From Mycolicibacterium canariasense (GTDB lineage: Bacteria > Actinomycetota > Actinomycetes > Mycobacteriales > Mycobacteriaceae), in assembly GCF_002101555.1 (NCBI RefSeq), contig NZ_LQOL01000047.1, positions 17,017 through 81,016 on the forward strand: a stretch of DNA of 64,000 bases, given 5' to 3'. How positions within the stretch are numbered: the first letter of the stretch is position 1; every line of letters begins with the position of its first letter. The notes under the pieces are model-generated. The model searched no databases. It was not told where the DNA came from and was given only the letters and a program-made list of their open reading frames with translations. The position numbers were made by a program, and so were the translations under genes. This document shows, one piece after another, positions 49,691 through 57,413 of the stretch.

Positions 49691-50566
49691 TCAGCTGGGA
49701 TTCTCGACGCGTTTCACGGTCGCGGCCGGATCCAGATACAGGTAGCCGGTGGAGCCGGACTTGGTGGTGATCTTCACCAACAGCTCCAGCCCACCCTGCT
49801 CGGCGATGTAGTCGATGTCCAGGTAGGTGCTCGCCACATCGGCCGGCGCGATGTTCAGCTTCGCGGGGGCGGCCGCCACCGCCGCGGCGGCCGCCGGAAT
49901 GTCGAAAGCGGCCACATCGGTCAGGTCGTCGTTTTCCGACCGGTCCCGCCTGGACGGATCGTCCCAGCCGCCGCGGTACGGGTACACCATCTTCTGCTGA
50001 TCGTCGGCGGGATCCGGTCGGGCCAGGAAGGCCTGGTCGTTGGTGATGGCCAGTTCGTAACCCATGGTGTCGCCGAACCGGCTGCGGATCGAGTCGACGA
50101 CGACGGTCAGTCCGTCGACGGTGAGCAGGTCAGGCGCCGTTCTGACGACGGCGGGCGGCACGGAATCCGGCGCGCTGTCCGGGGCAGCCATGGTGCTCAG
50201 CACCGCATGCGATTCCGGGACCGGCGTTTCGGAGTTGGGGTGGGGGCTCGGGCTGCTCGACGGTGCGTCGGCGTCGGGCCCGCCGCTGAATGCGACCGCG
50301 ACGATGACGATTGCCGCCGCCACCCCGGCCCCCACCAGGATCAGATCCCGGCGCCGCCGCCGGCGCACGGGCACCGGACGCTCGTCGTCGGGCACCTGCA
50401 GATCGGCGAGCAGCGGCTCCAGCTCGCCGAGCGTGGTGGCCGTCACGGCGACGGTCACCCGGCGCCGGTGCTCGTCCCCGGACAGCTGGCCGTCGGCCAG
50501 GGCGTTGTCCAGTAGTCGGCAGGTCGCGTCGCGGTCGCTGTCCTTCGCCCGGGTCCATGCGGCCAT
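49691..50566 (-). CDS. DUF1707-type membrane protein, tandem copy 2
   Basis: 291 aa, paralogous to the gene at 48790-49653. It has the same N-terminal block (RAKDSDRDATCRLLDNALAD, GQLSGDEHRRRVTVAVTATT), an Arg-rich stretch, and a membrane segment near residues 75-95 (LILVGAGVAAAIVIVAVAFS). A Ser/Pro linker leads to the same external motif (IRSRFGDTMGYELAITNDQA, YPYRGGWDDPS). The start is the ATG at 50564-50566. The copies have diverged, so this is an old duplication; M. tuberculosis has only one in this place as far as I recall. Confidence 0.8.
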   Translation of the reverse strand: MAAWTRAKDSDRDATCRLLDNALADGQLSGDEHRRRVTVAVTATTLGELEPLLADLQVPDDERPVPVRRRRRRDLILVGAGVAAAIVIVAVAFSGGPDADAPSSSPSPHPNSETPVPESHAVLSTMAAPDSAPDSVPPAVVRTAPDLLTVDGLTVVVDSIRSRFGDTMGYELAITNDQAFLARPDPADDQQKMVYPYRGGWDDPSRRDRSENDDLTDVAAFDIPAAAAAVAAAPAKLNIAPADVASTYLDIDYIAEQGGLELLVKITTKSGSTGYLYLDPAATVKRVENPS

Positions 50567-50610
50567 GGCGAAGATCGTATTGCGGGGGCACCGATGGCGC
50601 TGGTCCTCAC

Positions 50611-50638
50611 TCGACTGCCCAGCAGGCCGACGTACTCT
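50611..50638 (+). promoter_or_regulatory. Promoter for leaderless DUF5318-ponA1 transcript
   Basis: TCGACT (50611-50616), 16-bp spacer, TACTCT (50633-50638), then exactly 7 nt to the GTG of the next gene, with no ribosome-binding site. The spacing fits a leaderless start. Confidence 0.5.
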
Positions 50639-50645
50639 GGTCAAC

Positions 50646-51077
50646 GTGCGATTGCAGCGACAGGTGGTGGATTACGCGCTCCGGCGCCGATCCCTGCTGG
50701 CCGAGGTGTACTCCGGGCGCACCGGTGTCACCGAAGTGTGCGACGCCAATCCCTACTTATTGCGTGCCGCCAAGTACCACGGGAAGCCCAGTTCGGTGAT
50801 GTGCCCCATCTGCCGCAAGGAACAGCTCACCCTGGTGTCGTGGGTTTTCGGTGACCACCTCGGTCCGGTGTCGGGTTCGGCCCGCACCGCCGAAGAGTTG
50901 GTGCTGCTGGCGACGCGCTACGACGAGTTCGCGGTACATGTGGTGGAGGTATGCCGGACCTGCAGTTGGAATCACCTGGTCAAGTCGTATGTGCTCGGAA
51001 CGCCGAGGTCGCCGAAGGCACCCAAAGCGCCCCGCACTCGAACGGCGCGTTCCGGCGCGCGTACGGCCAGTGAATAG
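50646..51077 (+). CDS. DUF5318 zinc-ribbon-like protein (Rv0049 family)
   Basis: 143-aa conserved actinobacterial protein directly before ponA1. Two CxxC pairs (VMCPICRKEQLTLVSW and VCRTCSWNHLVKSY) suggest a zinc ribbon. The N-terminus RLQRQVVDYALRRRSLLAEV and a basic Pro/Lys/Arg tail flank it. Function unknown; coupling to ponA1 (8-bp overlap) suggests an envelope or regulatory link (inference). The start is the GTG at 50646-50648. Confidence 0.88.
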   Translation: MRLQRQVVDYALRRRSLLAEVYSGRTGVTEVCDANPYLLRAAKYHGKPSSVMCPICRKEQLTLVSWVFGDHLGPVSGSARTAEELVLLATRYDEFAVHVVEVCRTCSWNHLVKSYVLGTPRSPKAPKAPRTRTARSGARTASE

Positions 51078-53475
51078 CGAAGGGCGCCATACGAGGTCAG
51101 CGGGGGATGCCGAACGGGAGCATGCCGCTGCCCCAGGCGCACACCGCCGGGCCAACGTCGCACCCGATGATCGGCAGACCACCCTGCTGCCCCCGGTGCG
51201 CAATGCCACCGAGCCGCACCTGCGCGACCCCATCGACGTCGTCAAGGCGGCACTGGACGGTGCGCCCCCGCGCAAACCCCCGGCACCGCCGCCGCGTCCG
51301 CCCGTCGGCGGACCGCCGCCCGGCCCCACCGGGCCGCCCAAGCCGCCGCGCGCAGGCTTCCAGTGGAAGTGGGTGCGCCGGGCGGTCTACCTCGGGCTGG
51401 TGTTGTTCCTGGTGCTGCCGTTCGTCACGTTCGCGATGGCCTACCTCATCGTCGACGTGCCCAAGCCCGGTGACATCCGCACCGCGCAGGTGTCGACGAT
51501 CCTGGCCAGTGACGGCAGTGAGCTGGCGAGAATCGTTCCGCCGGAAGGCAACCGCGTCGACGTCAGCATCAACCAGATCCCGGTGCACGTCCGCGATGCC
51601 GTGATGGCCGCCGAAGACCGGGACTTCTACAGCAATCCGGGGTTCTCGCTGTCCGGGTTCGCGCGCGCCTTCAAGAACAACATCTTCGGCGGTGACCTGC
51701 AGGGCGGGTCCACCATCACGCAGCAGTACGTGAAGAACGCCTTGGTCGGCGACGCCCGCTCCGGGGTGGGCGGCCTGGTGCGAAAGGCGAAAGAACTCGT
51801 CATCTCGACGAAGATGTCGCGTGAGTGGAGCAAGGACCAAGTCCTGGAGTCTTACCTCAACATGATCTATTTCGGCCGCGGTGCCTACGGCATCTCGGCG
51901 GCCGCCAAGGCCTATTTCGACAAGCCCGTCGAGCAGCTCGACGTCGCCGAGGGTGCGCTGCTGGCCGCGCTCATCCAGCGCCCCTCCACCCTGGATCCCG
52001 CCGTCGACCCGGAGGGTGCGGCCGAGCGGTGGAACTGGGTGCTCGACGGCATGGTCGACATCGGCGCGCTGTCCAAGGCCGACCGTGCCGCTCAGGTGTT
52101 CCCGCCGACGGTGCCGCCCGAGCAGGCCAGCCAGCAGAACCAGACCACCGGGCCCAACGGCCTGATCGAACGGCAGGTCACCAAGGAACTGCTGGACCTG
52201 TTCAACATCAGCGAGCAGACGCTGAACACCGAAGGCCTGCAGGTCACCACCACCATAGACCCGACCGCGCAGAAGGCGGCCGAGGACGCGGTCACCAAGA
52301 CGCTGGACGGGCAGATGCCCGATATGCGCGCGGCGGCGGTGTCCATCGACCCCAAGACCGGCGGGATCAAGGCGTACTACGGCGGCTCGGACGCCCAGGG
52401 CTTCGATTTCGCGCAGGCCGGGTTGCCGACGGGGTCGTCGTTCAAGGTGTTCGCGTTGGTGGCGGCGCTGGAGCAGGGCATCGGGCTGGGCTATCAGATC
52501 GACAGCTCACCGGTGACCGTCAACGGCATCAAGATCACCAACGTGGAGGGTGAGGGCTGCGGCGTCTGTAATATCGCCGAGGCGCTCAAGCGCTCGCTCA
52601 ACACCAGCTACTACCGGCTGATGTTGAAACTCAAGAACGGGCCGCAGGATGTCGCCGACGCCGCGCACCAGGCCGGCGTCGCCGAGAGTTTCCCGGGCGT
52701 CGAGCACACCTTGAGCGAGGACGGCAAGGGCGGCCCGCCGAACAACGGCATCGTGCTGGGTCAGTATCAGAGCCGGGTGATCGACATGGCCTCGGCGTAC
52801 GCCACGCTGGCGGACTCCGGCGTCTACCACAAGCCGCACTTCGTGCAGAAGGTCGTCGACTCCGACGGCAAGGTGCTCTTCGACGCCTCGCAGCAGAGTG
52901 ACCAGGGTGAGCAGCGCATCGACAAGGCGGTCGCCGACAACGTCACCGCCGCCATGCAGCCGATCGCCGGCTGGTCCAACGGGCACAACCTGGCCGGCGG
53001 GCGGCCCTCGGCGGCCAAGACCGGCACCAACCAGCTCGGTGACACCGGCGCCAACCGGGACGCCTGGATGGTCGGCTACACCCCGTCGCTGTCGACGGCG
53101 GTGTGGGTGGGCACCACCTCGGGCACCAAGCCACTGGTGAATCAGTGGGGTGGCCCGGTGTACGGGTCGGGTCTGCCATCGGACATCTGGAAGGCGACCA
53201 TGGACGGTGCGCTCAAGGGCACCGACAACGAGTCGTTCCCCAAGCCCACCGAGATCGGTGGCTATGCCGGGGTGCCGCAGGCGCCGCCGCCACCGCCGCC
53301 GGCACCCACCCCACCGCCGGGTATGCCCTCGGAGACGGTGATCCAGCCGACGCTGGAGATCGCGCCGGGGGTCACCATCCCGTGGGGTCCGCCGACCACG
53401 GTGCCGGTGGGGCCGCCCCCGCCGGGTGACCCCAACGCGCCGGCCCCGCCGCCCGGACCACCGCCTCCACCGTGA
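51070..53475 (+). CDS. ponA1: Bifunctional penicillin-binding protein PonA1
   Basis: 801-aa class A PBP. A proline-rich cytosolic N-terminus precedes a membrane anchor at about residues 104-128 (AVYLGLVLFLVLPFVTFAMA). The GT51 transglycosylase domain has the catalytic Glu in AAEDRDFYSNPGF (about residue 181). The transpeptidase domain has SSFK (Ser about 456), SLN (about 509) and KTG (about 650), with a conserved Cys pair in GEGCGVCNI. The tail is extremely proline-rich. The GTG start overlaps the DUF5318 stop by 8 nt. It polymerises and cross-links peptidoglycan at the growing pole. Confidence 0.95.
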   Translation: MNSEGRHTRSAGDAEREHAAAPGAHRRANVAPDDRQTTLLPPVRNATEPHLRDPIDVVKAALDGAPPRKPPAPPPRPPVGGPPPGPTGPPKPPRAGFQWKWVRRAVYLGLVLFLVLPFVTFAMAYLIVDVPKPGDIRTAQVSTILASDGSELARIVPPEGNRVDVSINQIPVHVRDAVMAAEDRDFYSNPGFSLSGFARAFKNNIFGGDLQGGSTITQQYVKNALVGDARSGVGGLVRKAKELVISTKMSREWSKDQVLESYLNMIYFGRGAYGISAAAKAYFDKPVEQLDVAEGALLAALIQRPSTLDPAVDPEGAAERWNWVLDGMVDIGALSKADRAAQVFPPTVPPEQASQQNQTTGPNGLIERQVTKELLDLFNISEQTLNTEGLQVTTTIDPTAQKAAEDAVTKTLDGQMPDMRAAAVSIDPKTGGIKAYYGGSDAQGFDFAQAGLPTGSSFKVFALVAALEQGIGLGYQIDSSPVTVNGIKITNVEGEGCGVCNIAEALKRSLNTSYYRLMLKLKNGPQDVADAAHQAGVAESFPGVEHTLSEDGKGGPPNNGIVLGQYQSRVIDMASAYATLADSGVYHKPHFVQKVVDSDGKVLFDASQQSDQGEQRIDKAVADNVTAAMQPIAGWSNGHNLAGGRPSAAKTGTNQLGDTGANRDAWMVGYTPSLSTAVWVGTTSGTKPLVNQWGGPVYGSGLPSDIWKATMDGALKGTDNESFPKPTEIGGYAGVPQAPPPPPPAPTPPPGMPSETVIQPTLEIAPGVTIPWGPPTTVPVGPPPPGDPNAPAPPPGPPPPP

Positions 53476-55151
53476 CCGAACCGCAAGAGCCGCAGACGGT
53501 TTCGCCTGCGCCGCTGGCGCCTGCGCAATCGCCAGCTCCGCTGGCCAAAGACCTGCGCAGCGCCGACGAGCGAGACCTGCCCAGCCGCACCGACGTGCTC
53601 GGCTCCGCGCTGTCGCAGACCATCGGTGGCCCCGTGGGGCGGCACGCGCTGATCGGGCGGGCGCGGTTCTTCACCCCGCTGCGGGCGATGCTGGTGATCG
53701 GCGTGATCTTCCTGGCGCTGGGATATTCGACGAAGGCGGCCTGCCTGCAATCGACCAGCACGGGCACCGCGGCGCAGCGCGTCGCCAACTGGGAGAACCA
53801 GCGGGCCTATTACGAGCTGTGCTACTCGGACACGGTGCCGCTCTACACCGCGGAACTGCTGAACCAGGGCAAGTTTCCGTACAAGTCCAGCTGGGTGGAC
53901 GTGGACAGCACCGGCAAGCCCAACGTCCAGTACGACGGCAGCCCGGCCATCCGCTACATGGAGTATCCGGTGCTGACCGGTATCTACCAGTACCTGTCCA
54001 TGACGCTGGCCAAGACCTACTCGGCGCTCACCACGGTGGTGTCGGTGCCGAAGGTGGCCGAGGTGGTGATGTTCTTCAACATCTCGGCGTTCGGACTGGC
54101 CCTGGCCTGGCTGGCGACGGTGTGGGCGACGGCGCTGCTGGCCGGGCGCCGGATCTGGGACGCCGCCCTGGTCGCCGGGTCACCGCTGCTGATCTTCCAG
54201 ATCTTCACCAACTTCGACGCGCTCGCGGTGGCCTGCGCCACCGGTGCGCTGCTGGCCTGGGCGCGGCGAAAGCCGGTGTTGGCCGGTGTCCTCGTCGGCG
54301 TCGGGGTGGCGCTCAAGCTGTATCCGCTGCTGTTGCTGGTGCCGCTGGTGCTGCTGGCGCTGCGCACCGGCCGCTGGCGTGCGGTGCTGACCACCGCGCT
54401 GACCGCGGTGGTCAGCTGGATCGTCGTGAATCTGCCTGTGCTGGTGTTGTTCCCGCGCGGTTGGTCGGAGTTCTTCCGGCTCAACGCCCGCCGCGGCGAC
54501 GATATGGATTCGCTGTACAACGTGGTGAAGTCGTTCACCGGTTGGAAGGGCTTCGACCCGCACCTCGGGTTCTGGGAGCCGCCGTCGGTCACCAACGCGG
54601 TGACCGCGACGCTGTTCGCGCTGTGCTGCGTCGGCATCGGGTATGTGGCGTTGACCGCGCGGCAGCGGCCGCGGCTGGCGCAGTTGGCTTTCCTGGTGGT
54701 GGCGGCGTTCCTGATGACCAACAAGGTGTGGAGTCCGCAGTACTCGCTGTGGCTGGTGCCGCTGGCCGTGCTGGCGTTGCCGCATCGCCGAATCCTGTTG
54801 GCGTGGATGACCGTCGACGCGTTGGTGTGGATTCCGCGGATGTTGTTCCTGTACGGCGAGCAGAATCGCGGCCTGCCCGAGCAATGGTTCACCGCGACGG
54901 TACTGCTGCGCGATATCGCGGTGCTGGCGCTCATCGCGCTGGTGATCCGCCAGATCTACCGGCCCGAGCTGGATCTGGTGCGCCGGCACGGCACCATCGA
55001 CGATCCGTCCGGCGGGGTGTTCGCCGACGCGCCGGATGCGCTCCCCGCGTGGTTGCCCGCCTGGCTGCGGCCGCGGCCCGCGCTGGTCGGTCCGGCGCCC
55101 GCGCCCGCACCCGCCCCCGAAAGTGCGGTTTCATCCGCGACGCGCGGTTGA
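53472..55151 (+). CDS. GT-C (GT87-like) membrane glycosyltransferase, Rv0051 family
   Basis: 559-aa polytopic protein, about ten hydrophobic segments after an 80-residue cytosolic N-terminus. The first external loop after MLVIGVIFLALGYSTKAACL holds acidic/aromatic residues (NWENQRAYYELCYSD). Later segments include ALKLYPLLLLVPLVLLALRT and LMTNKVWSPQYSLWLVPLAV, typical of polyprenyl-phosphate-mannose-dependent GT87 enzymes. The acceptor is unknown. The GTG start overlaps the ponA1 stop by 4 nt, linking it to envelope synthesis. Confidence 0.85.
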   Translation: MTEPQEPQTVSPAPLAPAQSPAPLAKDLRSADERDLPSRTDVLGSALSQTIGGPVGRHALIGRARFFTPLRAMLVIGVIFLALGYSTKAACLQSTSTGTAAQRVANWENQRAYYELCYSDTVPLYTAELLNQGKFPYKSSWVDVDSTGKPNVQYDGSPAIRYMEYPVLTGIYQYLSMTLAKTYSALTTVVSVPKVAEVVMFFNISAFGLALAWLATVWATALLAGRRIWDAALVAGSPLLIFQIFTNFDALAVACATGALLAWARRKPVLAGVLVGVGVALKLYPLLLLVPLVLLALRTGRWRAVLTTALTAVVSWIVVNLPVLVLFPRGWSEFFRLNARRGDDMDSLYNVVKSFTGWKGFDPHLGFWEPPSVTNAVTATLFALCCVGIGYVALTARQRPRLAQLAFLVVAAFLMTNKVWSPQYSLWLVPLAVLALPHRRILLAWMTVDALVWIPRMLFLYGEQNRGLPEQWFTATVLLRDIAVLALIALVIRQIYRPELDLVRRHGTIDDPSGGVFADAPDALPAWLPAWLRPRPALVGPAPAPAPAPESAVSSATRG

Positions 55152-55302
55152 CCCCGCATCGATCCGCACAAATGTGGGTTGACGGGCGCGATTTCGCAGA
55201 TCAACGGGCCAACCTGTAACCTGGGCAGGTTGCCGACGCAGGCGACCCTCCTGCCACGGAACGACCGTGGCCGCAACGACCATAGGAGGTGATGGGTTTC
55301 TC

Positions 55303-55593
55303 ATGCGTCCATACGAAATCATGGTCATTCTCGACCCCACTCTCGACGAGCGCACCGTAGCTCCGTCGCTGGAGACGTTCCTGAACGTCATCCGCAAGGA
55401 CGGCGGTTCCGTCGACAAGGTTGACATCTGGGGCCGTCGCCGGCTGGCGTACGAGATCGCCAAGCACGCCGAGGGCATCTACGCCGTCGTCGATGTCAAG
55501 GCCGAGCCTGCCACGGTGTCCGAGCTCGACCGTCAGCTCAACCTGAACGAGTCCGTGCTGCGGACCAAGGTGATGCGGACCGACAAGCACTAG
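55303..55593 (+). CDS. rpsF: 30S ribosomal protein S6
   Basis: 96-aa S6, beginning [20 protein letters not shown] and containing [20 protein letters not shown]. An ideal Shine-Dalgarno, AGGAGGTGAT at 55284-55293, lies 9 nt before the ATG; upstream in-frame starts are ignored for that reason. First gene of the rpsF-ssb-rpsR-rplI operon. A TANNNT-type TAACCT at about 55216-55221 may be the -10 of its promoter, though no convincing -35 accompanies it. Confidence 0.97.
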   Translation: MRPYEIMVILDPTLDERTVAPSLETFLNVIRKDGGSVDKVDIWGRRRLAYEIAKHAEGIYAVVDVKAEPATVSELDRQLNLNESVLRTKVMRTDKH

Positions 55594-55672
55594 GCCGATA
55601 CCCGCCGCCGATGTCGGGCGACTTGCGTAGGCTCGCGCCCAACATAGGCTGCCCACTGCCCAGGAGGATCTT

Positions 55673-56170
55673 GTGGCTGGTGATACCACCATCACAGTTG
55701 TCGGAAATCTGACCGCCGACCCGGAATTGCGGTTCACGCCGTCCGGTGCGGCCGTCGCGAACTTCACGGTGGCATCCACGCCCCGGACGTTCGACCGCCA
55801 GACCAATGAGTGGAAGGACGGCGAAGCGCTGTTCCTCCGCTGCAACATCTGGCGGGAGGCGGCCGAGAACGTGGCCGAGAGCCTCACCCGGGGTTCCCGC
55901 GTGATCGTCACCGGTCGGCTCAAGCAGCGGTCCTTCGAAACCCGTGAGGGTGAAAAGCGCACCGTCGTCGAGGTCGAGGTCGACGAGATCGGCCCGTCCT
56001 TGCGGTATGCGACGGCCAAGGTGAACAAGGCCAGCCGCGGTGGCGGCGGCGGCGGTGGATTCGGCGGCGGATCGAGTCAGCCGCGCAGTGCGGAGCCGAA
56101 AGACGATCCGTGGGGCAGTGCGCCCGCGGCCGGCTCCTACAGCGGCGCTGACGAAGAACCGCCCTTCTAA
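55673..56170 (+). CDS. ssb: Single-stranded DNA-binding protein
   Basis: 165-aa SSB. The OB fold occupies residues 1-110 ([60 protein letters not shown]). A Gly-rich linker ([13 protein letters not shown]) leads to the acidic tip ADEEPPF that recruits partner proteins. The start is the GTG at 55673, preceded by CAGGAGGATC. It lies between S6 and S18 in the conserved operon. Confidence 0.97.
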   Translation: MAGDTTITVVGNLTADPELRFTPSGAAVANFTVASTPRTFDRQTNEWKDGEALFLRCNIWREAAENVAESLTRGSRVIVTGRLKQRSFETREGEKRTVVEVEVDEIGPSLRYATAKVNKASRGGGGGGGFGGGSSQPRSAEPKDDPWGSAPAAGSYSGADEEPPF

Positions 56171-56210
56171 ATCAACATTGACAAGTTTGAACTGAGAAAG
56201 AGATAGACCC

Positions 56211-56474
56211 ATGGCCAAATCCAGCAACAAGCGGCGGCCGGCGCCCGAGAAGCCGGTCAAGACCCGCAAGTGCGTGTTCTGCTCGAAGAAGGGCAAGAAC
56301 CAGGACATCGACTACAAGGACACCGCGCTGCTGCGCACCTACATCAGCGAGCGCGGCAAGATCCGTGCCCGTCGGGTGACCGGCAACTGCGTCCAGCATC
56401 AGCGCGACGTCGCGGTCGCCGTGAAGAACGCCCGTGAGGTGGCTCTGCTGCCGTTCGGTTCGTCGACGCGGTAA
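56211..56474 (+). CDS. rpsR: 30S ribosomal protein S18 (zinc-binding C+ form)
   Basis: 87 aa. The paired cysteines [12 protein letters not shown] and the later GNCVQHQRD mark the zinc-containing housekeeping paralogue rather than the Zur-controlled C-minus form. It ends [13 protein letters not shown]. The spacing to ssb (40 bp) and rplI (15 bp) fits one operon. Confidence 0.97.
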   Translation: MAKSSNKRRPAPEKPVKTRKCVFCSKKGKNQDIDYKDTALLRTYISERGKIRARRVTGNCVQHQRDVAVAVKNAREVALLPFGSSTR

Positions 56475-56489
56475 GGGAGGAACCACATC

Positions 56490-56942
56490 ATGAAGCTGAT
56501 TCTCACCGCTGAGGTCGACCACCTGGGTGTCGCCGGCGACGCCGTCGAGGTCAAGGACGGCTACGGCCGTAACTACCTGCTGCCGCGTGGGCTGGCCATC
56601 GTCGCCACCCGTGGCGCCGAGCGTCAGGCCGACGAGATCCGTCGGGCCCGCGAGACCAAGGAGATCCGCGGCGTCGAGCACGCCAACGAGGTCAAGCAGG
56701 CCATCGAGGCGCTCGGCCCGGTCGAGCTGCCCGTGCGGGCAGGCGAGGGCGGCAAGCTCTTCGGCTCGGTCACCCAGGCCTCCGTGGTCGCCGCCATCAA
56801 GAAGGCCGGCGGCCCGAACCTGGACAAGCGCACCGTCGAGTTGCCCAAGTCGCACATCAAGTCAGTCGGGACACACCCGGTCGGGGTGCGGCTGCACGCG
56901 GGCGTAACCGTCTCGGTGCCGCTCAACGTCGTCGCCGAGTAG
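56490..56942 (+). CDS. rplI: 50S ribosomal protein L9
   Basis: 150-aa L9. The N-terminal domain [20 protein letters not shown] and the signature [20 protein letters not shown] are followed by the long connecting helix and the C-terminal domain ([20 protein letters not shown]). GGGAGG lies 9-10 nt before the ATG. It is the last gene of the operon; a strong hairpin follows at 56960. Confidence 0.97.
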   Translation: MKLILTAEVDHLGVAGDAVEVKDGYGRNYLLPRGLAIVATRGAERQADEIRRARETKEIRGVEHANEVKQAIEALGPVELPVRAGEGGKLFGSVTQASVVAAIKKAGGPNLDKRTVELPKSHIKSVGTHPVGVRLHAGVTVSVPLNVVAE

Positions 56943-56959
56943 TCAAGCGATTCTGATGA

Positions 56960-56985
56960 CGCCCGGGTGGGACACCACCCGGGCG
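56960..56985 (+). terminator. Terminator hairpin after rplI
   Basis: Perfect 11-bp stem (CGCCCGGGTGG / CCACCCGGGCG) with a 4-nt GACA loop, 17 nt after the rplI stop. It is followed by TTGTCGTGT rather than a clean T-run, as is usual for mycobacterial intrinsic terminators. Confidence 0.75.
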
Positions 56986-57182
56986 TTGTCGTGTCGCCAG
57001 CGAACCCGGCCCGAAATTTGCTCCCAGCAACCGCAACCGACTGTTAACCTTGTCGGCCCTGCGCGGCAATACAACACGCCCGAGACGGCAACCCCGTACG
57101 ACACGCCGGAGAAGTTTGCATCCACAACTTTGGACAGTCGGGCGATAGCCTTGACCTGCATGTTATTTGACTACCGGTGAGT

Positions 57183-57246
57183 TGATCCACAAGTTCTCCC
57201 CACCCGCTCAACACGGTTGTCCACGGCTGTCCACACGCCATCCACA
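57183..57246 (+). promoter_or_regulatory. Cluster of DnaA-box-like sites upstream of dnaB
   Basis: The 471-bp rplI-dnaB spacer holds, after the rplI terminator, TGATCCACA (57183), TTGTCCACG (57217), CTGTCCACA (57227) and CCATCCACA (57238). All are on the plus strand, each one or two mismatches from the TTRTCCACA consensus, and the last three are spaced 10 and 11 bp apart. A 7-bp-stem hairpin (GGGCCGG/CCGGCCC) follows at 57259-57278. dnaB begins 168 bp after the last box. Nothing else is recognised in the spacer. Confidence 0.65.
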
Positions 57247-57413
57247 TCTTCATCAACAGGGCCGGTTGCACCCGGCCCAGCTACGTCTAATGTAAGCCGT
57301 CGCGACGCAATGGAGCTGACTCCGATCGGGCTTGTCGGTGGGGTCTCCTATTGTCACGGCAGCTGTTCTCGAACATGCGTTCGGCGCTTTAAACGAAGGG
57401 GGAGGGACGCTTA

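Noticed and set aside
50851..51069. 73-codon upstream extension of ponA1
   Set aside because: It overlaps the DUF5318 gene, whose motifs are clear; the GTG at 51070 is the better start.
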